A stretch of 64,000 nucleotides of DNA from Opitutales bacterium (GTDB lineage Bacteria; Verrucomicrobiota; Verrucomicrobiia; Opitutales; UBA2987), in the NCBI GenBank assembly GCA_021772515.1, contig JAJFLU010000043.1:1-64000 (forward strand), in the 5' to 3' direction. Below, one piece after another: positions 8,150 through 16,724 of this stretch; position 1 is the stretch's first letter; every line of letters starts with the position of its first letter. The notes beneath the pieces are model-generated. The model saw only the letters and a list, made by a program, of their open reading frames with translations, searched no databases and had not been told where the DNA came from. Made by a program: the position numbers and the translations under genes.

Positions 8150-10972
8150 ATGGCACAAAACTACAAGGATACTCTCAATTTACCCAAGACGGACTTTCCC
8201 ATGAGGGGAAACCTGGCCAAGCGTGAACCGGCCAGAGTAGCCCACTGGGAGAAAATGGGGCTCTACGAGAAAATCCAGGAGAAAAACTCGGGTGGAGATT
8301 CCTATGTTCTCCACGATGGCCCCCCTTTTACCAATGGAAATGTCCACATCGGCACTGCCCTGAACAAGATTCTCAAGGACGCCATCCTGCACTACAAGGC
8401 CATGAATGGCTGGCGCACTCCCTATGTCCCCGGTTGGGACTGCCACGGATTGCCCATCGAGCATAAGGTGAGCCAGGAATTGCAAAAGAGCGGCGAGTTG
8501 AAAACCCCGGCTGAAATCAGGAAGGCCTGCCAGGAGTTTTCCAATCACTTCATCGAGGTGCAGCGGGGGCAATTTCAACGCCTTGGCGTGCTGGCCGACT
8601 GGAAACGGGAATACAAGACCATGAACCCCTCCTATGAGGCCGAAATTCTGCGAACTTTCGCCGCATTCGTGGAAAAGGGTATGGTTTACCGGGGTAAAAA
8701 ACCGGTTTACTGGTCAATCCCCTGCAAAACCGCCCTGGCGGAGGCCGAAATTGAATACAAGGATCACGTAAGCCCCTCCATCTGGGTAAAATTTCCCGTT
8801 ACGGAGACAGGTGACACCCCTTTTGATGGGCCATTGTCGGTGGTCATCTGGACAACTACCCCCTGGACTCTGCCTTCCAACATGGCAATCGCGCTGCATC
8901 CGGGGCTCCTCTATGTCGAGGTAAGCCATGAGGGCCAAAACTACCTCGTGGCCGAGGCTCTGTCCAAGCAATTTGTCGAAGACTGCGATCTCGATGGGGC
9001 CACTTTTGGCAAAATGCACAAAGGGGATAGTCTCGAGGGTATCGAAACCCGCCACCCCTTTATCGACCGCCCAAGCTCCATCGTCCTGGCGGATTATGTG
9101 ACAACCGAATCGGGCACGGGCTGCGTTCATACCGCTCCCGGACACGGTCTGGAGGATTACCTGACCGGCGTTAAATACAAACTTGATATTTACTGTCCAT
9201 TGGATGACCAGGGAAGATACGTTGACGATGGCCGCATGCCGTCCGATCTGGTTGGCCTCACGGTGCTGGAAACAAAGGGCCATTGCCCCGCCAACGAAGG
9301 CGTTTTGACGATGCTCGCGCATTGCGGCGCCCTTTTGAAGAAAAAATTTATCGCCCACCAGTATCCACATTGTTGGCGGTCAAAAACACCGGTCGTTTTC
9401 CGGGCCATGGACCAGTGGTTCGTCTCCCTGGATAAGGATGATATGCGCGAAAAAACCCTGGCCGAGATTGATAAAGTGGATTGGGTGCCAAAATGGGGTG
9501 AAAAACGCATTCGCGGGGCCGTCCAATCGCGCCCCGACTGGTGCATCAGCCGTCAGCGTTCCTGGGGAGTGCCCATTCCCGCGTTTTACGATGAAAATGG
9601 CGAATCCTATCTGGACTCCGGAGTGGCGCGGGCGTTGGCCGATAAAATTGAGCGGTTCGGCACGAATTACTGGTTTGAAAACGATGCCGCCGAATTGCTG
9701 AACGGGATTGAATTACCCGAGTCCTGGAAGGGGAAAACCCTCCAGCCGGGCAAGGATACTCTGGATGTGTGGATCGATTCCGGTTCCAGCCATCTGGCGG
9801 TTCTGAAAAATGATGAGGATCTGCATTGGCCGGCGGATCTGTATCTCGAGGGCAGCGATCAACATCGCGGCTGGTTCCAGTCGTCTCTGTGGACAGCTAT
9901 GGTGGTGGAAGGGCAAGCGCCCTACAGGCAGATCATCACCCACGGTTTTATTATCAGTCAGGACGGCAATAAAATCAGCAAGAGCCAGGAAGATGCGAAA
10001 AAGAAGTCGGGTAAAGCCAAACCCAATACCTCGGACTTTCTGGTAAGTCGTTTTGGAGCGGATATCCTTCGTCTATGGGTCTGCTCTCAGGATTACCGTA
10101 ACGATATTCCAATTTCGGAGGAAATTTTCGGCCATGTGGCTCAAGCCTACCGTTCGATCCGAAATACCCTCCGATTCCAGATTTCCAACCTCTTCGATTT
10201 CGACCCCGAGCAAAATTCCGTTCCTTTCGAGAACCTCACTGTTCTGGATAAATGGGCGCTCCACAAGACGGCCGAATTTCTGGCCGAAATCACCGATTCC
10301 TATAATAATTACGAATTTCAGCGGGTTTACCAATCCGTCAACCGATTCGTGGCCGTAACTCTTTCGGCGGTTTACCATGATATTCTGAAAGACCGGCTTT
10401 ACACTCTCGGGACCGATTCCTCAAAACGCCGCTCCGCCCAGACGACGCTGCACCTGATTTTCGACATCCTCAACCGTTCGCTCGCGCCGATCCTGGTTTT
10501 CACCACCGATGAAGCCCACGCATTTGCCCGCCATAACGAGGAGTTCGCCGAGGACTCGATCCACCAATACCCCTGGCCCCAAATCCCCGAAAGCTGGCAT
10601 AATAATGAGGATGCCCTTTCCATGGAAAAATTGCTGGAGGTCCGAGGAGAATTAAACAATCTGTTGGAAGCTCTTAGAAAAGAAAAAATAATCGGTCAAT
10701 CCCTCGAAGCGGAGGTTATTATTACTGGCAACGAAGAGGAAAACCTTTACCAGAAACTAATTTCTTTTAAAGCCGATCTTTCGGAACTTTTTATCGTATC
10801 GGAAGTCATCTTGAAAACAAATCCAGACCACCGGGGCTCTCCAATGATCGAGACCATCAAAAGCGACGGTAATCGCTGCCCGCGTTGTTGGCGTCACGTT
10901 CCCGAGATTTCCGATACTGCGACCGAAGAATCAATTTGCTCTCGTTGCCAAGTGGCGATCAAACATATCTAA
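8150..10972 (+). CDS. ileS: Isoleucyl-tRNA synthetase
   Basis: A class I aminoacyl-tRNA synthetase of 940 residues that charges tRNA-Ile in the cytosol. The ATG at 8150 gives the family start MAQNYKDTLNLPKTDFPMRG. The GTG at 8141 would add three residues. Motifs: the HIGH box NGNVHIGTALNK near residue 66, WTTTPWTLPSN of the editing domain, DVWIDSGSSH, and the KMSKS box as KISKS near residue 608. The C-terminal zinc finger is intact, with two CxxC pairs (CPRCWRH...CSRCQ). A short lysine-rich stretch after KISKS (EDAKKKSGKAKPNTSD) is longer than in E. coli. The DksA-like gene follows after 20 bases and lspA overlaps that, an arrangement consistent with one transcript. Confidence 0.98.
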   Translation: MAQNYKDTLNLPKTDFPMRGNLAKREPARVAHWEKMGLYEKIQEKNSGGDSYVLHDGPPFTNGNVHIGTALNKILKDAILHYKAMNGWRTPYVPGWDCHGLPIEHKVSQELQKSGELKTPAEIRKACQEFSNHFIEVQRGQFQRLGVLADWKREYKTMNPSYEAEILRTFAAFVEKGMVYRGKKPVYWSIPCKTALAEAEIEYKDHVSPSIWVKFPVTETGDTPFDGPLSVVIWTTTPWTLPSNMAIALHPGLLYVEVSHEGQNYLVAEALSKQFVEDCDLDGATFGKMHKGDSLEGIETRHPFIDRPSSIVLADYVTTESGTGCVHTAPGHGLEDYLTGVKYKLDIYCPLDDQGRYVDDGRMPSDLVGLTVLETKGHCPANEGVLTMLAHCGALLKKKFIAHQYPHCWRSKTPVVFRAMDQWFVSLDKDDMREKTLAEIDKVDWVPKWGEKRIRGAVQSRPDWCISRQRSWGVPIPAFYDENGESYLDSGVARALADKIERFGTNYWFENDAAELLNGIELPESWKGKTLQPGKDTLDVWIDSGSSHLAVLKNDEDLHWPADLYLEGSDQHRGWFQSSLWTAMVVEGQAPYRQIITHGFIISQDGNKISKSQEDAKKKSGKAKPNTSDFLVSRFGADILRLWVCSQDYRNDIPISEEIFGHVAQAYRSIRNTLRFQISNLFDFDPEQNSVPFENLTVLDKWALHKTAEFLAEITDSYNNYEFQRVYQSVNRFVAVTLSAVYHDILKDRLYTLGTDSSKRRSAQTTLHLIFDILNRSLAPILVFTTDEAHAFARHNEEFAEDSIHQYPWPQIPESWHNNEDALSMEKLLEVRGELNNLLEALRKEKIIGQSLEAEVIITGNEEENLYQKLISFKADLSELFIVSEVILKTNPDHRGSPMIETIKSDGNRCPRCWRHVPEISDTATEESICSRCQVAIKHI

Positions 10973-10992
10973 TAGGACAGGATAGAATAATT

Positions 10993-12009
10993 ATGACTGG
11001 CAGGAAAAAAACCAATACTACCAAGAAAACACCATCTACGGCGGAAAAATCTTCTAAAAAAGCTTCCACTTCGAAAGCTAAGAAGATCGTCAAACCGAAA
11101 TCAAAGGTGAAGGCTTCCGCAAAACCGAAAAAGGTTACCGGAAAGCCATCTGCCGCTGCCGCCATCACGCCCAAGGCCAAGGCCAAAAAGAAATCGGCCC
11201 CCGTCAAGACCGCCTCAAAGGTGTCCGTTGCTCCTATAAAAATTATCCCCCGGACGAACAAACATACACCGGCGGTTTTCAAGTTGCCGTCAAAAAAGCA
11301 AACTCCAATTGTTTTTTCCCTCGAGGATGTCCGCGAGGTGCTGAAAAAGAACAAGGAGGCTGAGAGTATCAGGGATAAATCGGGTGAAAAAATTGAAGCG
11401 CATAAACCAAAGCGGACCGCATCCACTCAAGATCCCAAAAAGGCTGCCAATACGGCGGAGCCAAAACCCGAAAAACATCGTGTTCTGGGGGCTGCGTCCG
11501 TCGCCGATATACTCGGGTTTAACCCCAAAAAACAACAGACCCGTCGGGATGATGAAGTTAAAAAAGTTCCCAAAAAATTCGTTAAATTTTACAAAAACCT
11601 CGTGGACCTGCGAGAGCATGTGCTGTCGGGTTTGAGCCTGCACTCCAAGGATACCCTGAAACGCTCGGTGAAGGAAGATTCGGGAGATTTATCCCTTTCG
11701 TCCGACGCTGGAACGGATAATTTCGAGCGGGATTTCGCCCTCAATCTTCTTTCCAGCGAGCAGGAGGCCCTTTTCGAGATCGAGGAGGCCATAAAACGAA
11801 TATTCGATGGCACCTATGGCATTTGTTTGATCACGGGAAAACCAATCGGCAGGGAACGGCTGGAGGCGGTGCCATTTACACGTTACTCGCTCGAAGGGCA
11901 GGCCCAAAAGGAAAAATCGGGCCGAAAGCAAGCGCCCCGGCGTGGTATATTCATCGATTCCAGTGTCGAGGCGATGGCTGAATTTGCAAAAGGAGACTCT
12001 GAAGACTGA
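10993..12009 (+). CDS. DksA/TraR-like protein with long lysine-rich N-terminal domain
   Basis: A 338-residue protein. The ATG at 10993 is 20 bases after ileS; the longer frame only reads back into ileS. Residues about 1-120 are Lys/Ala/Thr/Pro-rich (KKTNTTKKTPSTAEKSSKKA and similar), like histone H1 C-terminal tails, and probably bind nucleic acid. The last 120 residues form a DksA/TraR fold: a helical hairpin (FERDFALNLLSSEQEALFEIEEAIKRI), then GTYGICLITGKPIGRERL and AVPFTRYSLEGQ. Of the four zinc Cys of DksA only one remains, so this is a Cys-poor variant. DksA proteins act in the RNA polymerase secondary channel. Location between ileS and lspA is all that the context offers. See finding. 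Confidence 0.85.
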   Translation: MTGRKKTNTTKKTPSTAEKSSKKASTSKAKKIVKPKSKVKASAKPKKVTGKPSAAAAITPKAKAKKKSAPVKTASKVSVAPIKIIPRTNKHTPAVFKLPSKKQTPIVFSLEDVREVLKKNKEAESIRDKSGEKIEAHKPKRTASTQDPKKAANTAEPKPEKHRVLGAASVADILGFNPKKQQTRRDDEVKKVPKKFVKFYKNLVDLREHVLSGLSLHSKDTLKRSVKEDSGDLSLSSDAGTDNFERDFALNLLSSEQEALFEIEEAIKRIFDGTYGICLITGKPIGRERLEAVPFTRYSLEGQAQKEKSGRKQAPRRGIFIDSSVEAMAEFAKGDSED

Positions 12010-12589
12010 TAGCACAGGTTCCTCCCCGGTCTGGCAGAAAATCTCTCGCTACTGGCTATTATTTGCCACCGCGACCGCGATTATCCTGCTCGACCAATCG
12101 ACCAAAGTTTGGGTGCAGCATCATCCAGAGCTGCCTTTGGAAAGCTATTGGCCGTATGGCGGAATAGAAATAATTCCGGGATTTTTTTATCTGGCCCACA
12201 TCGTAAATGAGGGAGCGGCCTGGGGTATGTTTCGCGGCTTTCGCTACGGATTTGTGGCGCTCGCATTGGTTGCGCTGGTGGGCTTTTATTTTTTCCGGCG
12301 TAATCTGCTGCTGAAAAAGATGCCCTGCCAACTGGCCTTCGGTTTTATTTGCGGCGGCATTCTCGGAAATCTATGCGACAGGTTGCGGTTGGGCTTTGTC
12401 GTCGATTTTCTCGATTTTCATCTACCCGGCTACCGCTGGCCCGCCTTCAATGTTGCCGATAGCGGAATAACCGTGGGGGTTGCCCTCTACATCATCTTAA
12501 CGCTTTTCTTTTTTCCCGATCCCGACAAAACAACCGACGATCCACCACCGGAATCGAATGAGGTTTCTCAGATAGAATCCGATTCCTGA
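11984..12589 (+). CDS. lspA: Lipoprotein signal peptidase (signal peptidase II)
   Basis: A polytopic inner-membrane aspartyl protease that removes signal peptides from prolipoproteins. Four hydrophobic segments are seen (WLLFATATAIILLDQST, YGFVALALVALVGFYFF, LAFGFICGGILGNLCDR, and ITVGVALYIILTLFFF). The two catalytic Asp motifs are GNLCDRLRLGFVVDF and FNVADSGI. There is no ATG near the start. TTG 11984 is used here; GTG 11942 and CTG 11999 are alternatives. The only strong ribosome-binding site (AAAGGAG, 11988-11994) would serve CTG 11999. All options overlap the DksA-like gene, so translational coupling is likely. The C-terminus has an acidic tail (DDPPPESNEVSQIESDS). Confidence 0.93.
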   Translation: MQKETLKTDSTGSSPVWQKISRYWLLFATATAIILLDQSTKVWVQHHPELPLESYWPYGGIEIIPGFFYLAHIVNEGAAWGMFRGFRYGFVALALVALVGFYFFRRNLLLKKMPCQLAFGFICGGILGNLCDRLRLGFVVDFLDFHLPGYRWPAFNVADSGITVGVALYIILTLFFFPDPDKTTDDPPPESNEVSQIESDS

Positions 12590-12619
12590 TGAAGGAGAAT
12601 CAAGGGTAATTCTCACCCC

Positions 12620-13492
12620 TCATTGCACATTTTGCAATTGTTCGCGTATGCACTCGATTTCATTCTTTGATTGCAGAACGTTTTTGCTGATATCAACCGC
12701 ATTGGATTTGGACCCGATAGTATTAAATTCGCGGAGAACTTCCTGAAGCAGAAATTCCAGCTTGCGCCCAATTGGCTCCTCCCCCGGCAAGGTCTCGGAA
12801 AATTGCGCGATATGGCTTTCCAGCCGGACGATTTCCTCGGAAATATCACACCGGTCGGCAAATAATGCAATTTCCTTGAGCACTCTCGCATCATCCAAAT
12901 CGATTTCAAGGCCGACTTGCCGAAGTCTTTTGAGCAGATTGTCGCGGTAGCGAGTGACTTCTCCCGTTGATTTGCCGCGAATGGCCTCCAGTATCAGCGC
13001 CAGGGAATTATTTCGCTCGGTCAGGTCATCGCGAAGCGCAGCGCCCTCTTTAAGCCGCATGGCCATCACTTCCTCCAGAGCTTTATTCAAGGCCATCTGG
13101 ACCAGCGGCCATGCCTTTTCGGCTTCGGGAAGTTTATGGTTACCACGATGTTGCGTCACCAGTCTTAAAATAAACGAGGCATCCGGCTCGAAGGCGATTC
13201 CCTCCGCTTTGGCCAGATCGCCCAATTTCCGAATTGTCGCGGCGACCTCATCATCATCCCAGGAAATTATCTCGCTCCCGCCGTTAGCCTGAATTTGCAC
13301 CGATACCTGCACCCGCCCTCGCTTGATGACCGCGCTGACCGCAGCCCCAATCATCCGCTCCAAAGATTGCCAATCTTTCGGGACGGAAACTTTCGTCTCC
13401 AGATTCCTTCTATTGAAAGTGCTAATTTCAACAACGATTGTCAGGCCGTCGCTCTCGGCGTCACCCCGACCATATCCGGTCATACTATACAT
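12620..13492 (-). CDS. YicC/YloC-family endoribonuclease
   Basis: A 290-residue protein starting [16 protein letters not shown], the hallmark N-terminus of YicC proteins, with [12 protein letters not shown] soon after. The C-terminal DUF1732-type segment follows ([39 protein letters not shown], positions about 240-285). YicC proteins are cytosolic metal-dependent endoribonucleases implicated in RNA turnover. The start overlaps the end of trpB by 13 bases, and the run acnA, STAS, PP2C, trpB, yicC reads as one operon. It converges on lspA with a 30-base gap and no clear terminator hairpin. Confidence 0.93.
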   Translation of the reverse strand: MYSMTGYGRGDAESDGLTIVVEISTFNRRNLETKVSVPKDWQSLERMIGAAVSAVIKRGRVQVSVQIQANGGSEIISWDDDEVAATIRKLGDLAKAEGIAFEPDASFILRLVTQHRGNHKLPEAEKAWPLVQMALNKALEEVMAMRLKEGAALRDDLTERNNSLALILEAIRGKSTGEVTRYRDNLLKRLRQVGLEIDLDDARVLKEIALFADRCDISEEIVRLESHIAQFSETLPGEEPIGRKLEFLLQEVLREFNTIGSKSNAVDISKNVLQSKNEIECIREQLQNVQ

Positions 13493-14715
13493 ACTTGTGC
13501 CTTTAAAATCCGCTCGACTTGCTCGACATCCTTATCACCTCGACCACTTAAATTCAAGCACAGGATTTGGTCGGGAGACATTTGCGGGGCACGCTTCAAG
13601 GCATAGGCCAGAGCGTGGGCGGACTCAAGGGCGGGAATAATGCCCTCCCTTCGGGAAAGCTCCTGAAATGCCGCCAATGCTTCCTGATCGGTGGCGGTGG
13701 CATAATGGATTCGTCCGCGATCATGATAAAAGGCATGTTCGGGGCCAATGGCCGCATAGTCCAACCCCGCCGAGACCGAATGCGTGAGATTGATCTGCCC
13801 ATCGTGGTTTTGCAGGAGCCAGGTTTTACAGCCGTGGAGCACCCCGATGCGTCCCCCCGAAAAGCGGGCGGCATGATTTCCCGGTTCGGGTCCGTGTCCT
13901 CCGGCCTCGACCCCCACCAAGCGCACGGCTTGCTCCTCCAAAAAGTCCCAGAAAAAACCTATGGCATTACTCCCCCCACCAACACAGGCCACCATCTCAT
14001 CGGGCAGCGAGCCCTCAAGGGCCAACATTTGCGAACGGGTTTCCTCGCCGATAACACGGTGGAAATCCCTTACCATCATGGGATAAGGATGTGCGCCCAG
14101 AGCCGAGCCGAGGATGTAATGGGTGTCGCCCACATTGGTTACCCAATCGCGAAACGCTTCATTGATGGCCTCCTTGAGAGTGCTCTGCCCGGCGTCAACG
14201 GCACGCACTTCGGCCCCGCAAAGGCGCATTCGAAACACATTGAGAGCCTGCCTTTCCATATCCACAGCCCCCATATAGATCACGCAGCGCAATCCGAATT
14301 TGGCACAGGCCGCTGCCGTGGCAACCCCATGCTGCCCCGCTCCGGTTTCGGCGATAATACGGGTCTTGCCCATTCTCAGGGCCAATAGCACCTGCCCGAG
14401 ACAGTTGTTGATTTTGTGGGCGCCGGTGTGGAGCAGATCTTCGCGTTTCAGATAAATTTTCGCTCCCCCCAATTGCTCACTGAGGTGGCGGGCATAATAA
14501 AGCTCGGTGGGCCGTCCGGCGTACTCTTTCAAATGTTGATTTAGCTCTTTGACGAACAGGGGATCCTTTTTCGCCTCGGCATAGGCATCGCGCAATTCAT
14601 AGAGGGCCGTCATCAAGGTTTCCGGCACATACATACCGCCATAGTCGCCAAAATGGCCCCGGCCATCCGGCAGGGAAAAGCGGTCGATTTTGTTATTTTC
14701 TACGGAAGCTGGCAT
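13480..14715 (-). CDS. trpB: Tryptophan synthase beta chain
   Basis: A 411-residue PLP enzyme that joins indole and serine into tryptophan. Lys101 in [11 protein letters not shown] binds PLP. The phosphate loop is [10 protein letters not shown], and [17 protein letters not shown] and [11 protein letters not shown] are typical of TrpB1. The length and N-terminal [15 protein letters not shown] are normal for the subunit that pairs with TrpA. No trpA or other trp gene lies in the window. It follows the PP2C phosphatase gene after 36 bases and overlaps yicC by 13 bases. No leader peptide or attenuator is visible, so control is probably from the upstream operon promoter. Confidence 0.97.
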   Translation of the reverse strand: MPASVENNKIDRFSLPDGRGHFGDYGGMYVPETLMTALYELRDAYAEAKKDPLFVKELNQHLKEYAGRPTELYYARHLSEQLGGAKIYLKREDLLHTGAHKINNCLGQVLLALRMGKTRIIAETGAGQHGVATAAACAKFGLRCVIYMGAVDMERQALNVFRMRLCGAEVRAVDAGQSTLKEAINEAFRDWVTNVGDTHYILGSALGAHPYPMMVRDFHRVIGEETRSQMLALEGSLPDEMVACVGGGSNAIGFFWDFLEEQAVRLVGVEAGGHGPEPGNHAARFSGGRIGVLHGCKTWLLQNHDGQINLTHSVSAGLDYAAIGPEHAFYHDRGRIHYATATDQEALAAFQELSRREGIIPALESAHALAYALKRAPQMSPDQILCLNLSGRGDKDVEQVERILKAQVCIV

Positions 14716-14751
14716 CGGAATCGTATTACTATCAGAAACGTTGGCCGGATT

Positions 14752-16191
14752 TCAACTATGCTTAACCGTGACCAGCGTGACATCATCGGTTTGGCCATCG
14801 GGACCGGAAAACCGGGCAACCCTATCCAATATTCCATCGTTTATTTCCACGGCGGAACTATTGCGAAGCTGCTTGACCAGATCGGCCAGTCTTTCGGTGG
14901 TGAACTCCGTCCCCTCAAAATTCGTGGCCTCGGTCACCCCATCGGTATAGAGCACAAACACGTCCCCTTTGTGGAAGGGAATCACTTTATCTTCGATCAC
15001 CTCGTCGAAGAGGGCGGGCGGAACCATCCCGAGAGCCATGCCCTCGGAGCCGATGGTGCGGGTGCGGAAAAGATTGGTTTCCTCGTCTTTATGCCCGAGA
15101 AGCGGCAGTTCGTGGCCGCCCCGGGCAATTATCAACTCGTTTTTCGAGGGGTCGACGATCGCGTAAACAAGGGTCACAAACATGTCTTTTCGCATCTCAT
15201 CACTGAGGACGGCGTTAAGCCGAGTAAGGACACGCGCCGGGGAGCGGCAATTTTTGGCAAAATGGCGCAAGTTGCTCTGGCAAATAGCCATCAGCAACGA
15301 AGCGGGAATCCCCTTTCCCGAAACATCCGCTATGGCGACTCCGATTTTATCCGCACCCACACTGAATATATCATACAGATCGCCCCCCACTTTCTGTGCG
15401 GGCAGGTAGCGGGCATCGACCTCCAAACCGGGTTTTTGGGGGAAGTTTTTCGGTAACAGCATTCCCTGAATATTGCTCGCCAGCGAGAGGTCGAGATCGA
15501 GTTTGTTTTTCTCGATCTGCAAATTCATGATGTCGGCATTGTGGATTGCCAATCCCGCCTGTTCGGCCAGTGAATCGACCAGCGAAAAATCCGTTTCGTT
15601 GAAAGAGAGCCCGTCGGCGGGATTGGCCACCGCGAGGACGCCAAGGTTTTTTTCCTTAAACCGGATCGGCACCAGGACCAAGGATCGGACGATCAGCGAG
15701 GGGTCGTCGTGGCGAATTACCCTCGGGTCGGCTGAGGCATCGGCAATCAGCACGCCCTCCCCGGTTTTGGCCACTTCGCCGACCAGTCCTTCCCCAACTT
15801 CCAATACCTCGGAGCGGAGTACCTGCTCGATAAAACGGGTTCGGGTGGTAATCTTCATTGCCGTGCTCACGGGCAGAGGTTTTTGCGGAGGGAAAAGCCC
15901 TTCCACAACGACACCACGCAGGCGCTCGTCGACGGCTCTCTCAAAAACACAGGCGCTGAGGGCCCCGGTGCTCAGAATTGCGGCGTGCACCACCCTTTTG
16001 AATAGCTCAGATCGCTCAACTCCTTCACCAATGGCCTCCACCATATTATGCATGAATTCGAGGACGATCTGCTGTTCCTGATGCAGGAGCTGCCTTTGCT
16101 CATCGAGCCGCGTAATCTCTCTTCGCGAGGAGAGATAAAAGACACCCCCCACAAAAAGACCGAGTATCAGGCCGAGCAAAAATAACCACAT
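14752..16191 (-). CDS. GAF-PP2C (SpoIIE/RsbU-type) serine phosphatase, membrane anchored
   Basis: About 479 residues. The ATG at 16191 begins MWLFLLGLILGLFVGGVFYL, a membrane anchor, and lies 13 bases after the STAS gene. An ATG at 16272 would add 27 residues and overlap that gene. A coiled coil follows (LDEQRQLLHQEQQIVLEF), then a GAF domain (about 50-230), then the SpoIIE/PP2C domain with LPAQKVGGDLYDIF, IGVAIADVSGKGIPASL, LIIARGGHELPLL, VLYTDGVTEA and DDVTLVTV. The Asp residues of the metal site are present. Such enzymes dephosphorylate STAS-domain antagonists in partner-switching pathways. The STAS gene directly upstream is the obvious substrate. Confidence 0.92.
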   Translation of the reverse strand: MWLFLLGLILGLFVGGVFYLSSRREITRLDEQRQLLHQEQQIVLEFMHNMVEAIGEGVERSELFKRVVHAAILSTGALSACVFERAVDERLRGVVVEGLFPPQKPLPVSTAMKITTRTRFIEQVLRSEVLEVGEGLVGEVAKTGEGVLIADASADPRVIRHDDPSLIVRSLVLVPIRFKEKNLGVLAVANPADGLSFNETDFSLVDSLAEQAGLAIHNADIMNLQIEKNKLDLDLSLASNIQGMLLPKNFPQKPGLEVDARYLPAQKVGGDLYDIFSVGADKIGVAIADVSGKGIPASLLMAICQSNLRHFAKNCRSPARVLTRLNAVLSDEMRKDMFVTLVYAIVDPSKNELIIARGGHELPLLGHKDEETNLFRTRTIGSEGMALGMVPPALFDEVIEDKVIPFHKGDVFVLYTDGVTEATNFEGTEFTTERLADLVKQLRNSSAVEINDGILDRVARFSGPDGQTDDVTLVTVKHS

Positions 16192-16204
16192 GAATATTAG
16201 AGTT

Positions 16205-16714
16205 TTATTCGGGTTTTGTCTGATTTTTGAGAAAATCGATAACGTCCTGAAATTTGGATTTGTTGCTTTCATCGATCTCAACGAGGTTTTCGTGAGCCCG
16301 AAGAATCATTTTGGCGTTATCGATTTCGTTTCGTTTTACCTGATCGAGTTTTTCACTTGGAGCCTCAAATGTCATCGGAAATTCGCCCGAATCAACATTC
16401 ACGATTCGGTGCAATCCGAGGTTGCGGACCAGTTCGAGGTTTCGTCTTGACAATTTGCAAAGATTTATATCGCCGGGGGGTCGCTTGGTGCGGACTTCCA
16501 GGGCGAGACCGGCAATAATGCCCAGGAAAGTGCTGTCCATTGTTTGGCATTTCTGGAAATCGAGAACAAAGCTTTTCTTCCCATCCTTGATCATGCGCGC
16601 AAAAAAATCGCTGATGGGCGCGGTATTCAAGTAGCTCGCGCGTCCATTGATTTTCACTACGATGGGCTCACCATAGGCCTTCACGAGAAAGGCCGATTCC
16701 TTATTCAAGGGCAT
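16205..16714 (-). CDS. STAS-domain anti-sigma-factor antagonist
   Basis: A 169-residue protein. Residues about 10-110 are a STAS domain (VVKINGRASYLNTAPISDFF, FVLDFQKCQTMDSTFLGIIAGL). The Ser of MDST is at the position phosphorylated in SpoIIAA and RsbV. The C-terminal 60 residues are helical and charged, an extension not found in minimal RsbV. It lies 10 bases after acnA and 13 bases before the PP2C phosphatase that probably acts on it. The matching anti-sigma kinase is not in the window. The role, switching a kinase or sigma factor in response to GAF-sensed signals, is inferred from the pair. Confidence 0.9.
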   Translation of the reverse strand: MPLNKESAFLVKAYGEPIVVKINGRASYLNTAPISDFFARMIKDGKKSFVLDFQKCQTMDSTFLGIIAGLALEVRTKRPPGDINLCKLSRRNLELVRNLGLHRIVNVDSGEFPMTFEAPSEKLDQVKRNEIDNAKMILRAHENLVEIDESNKSKFQDVIDFLKNQTKPE

Positions 16715-16724
16715 TGGTAGAGGG

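Noticed and set aside
13567..14388. A 273-residue + strand frame opposite trpB
   Set aside because: Antisense to a clearly identified trpB with conserved motifs throughout.
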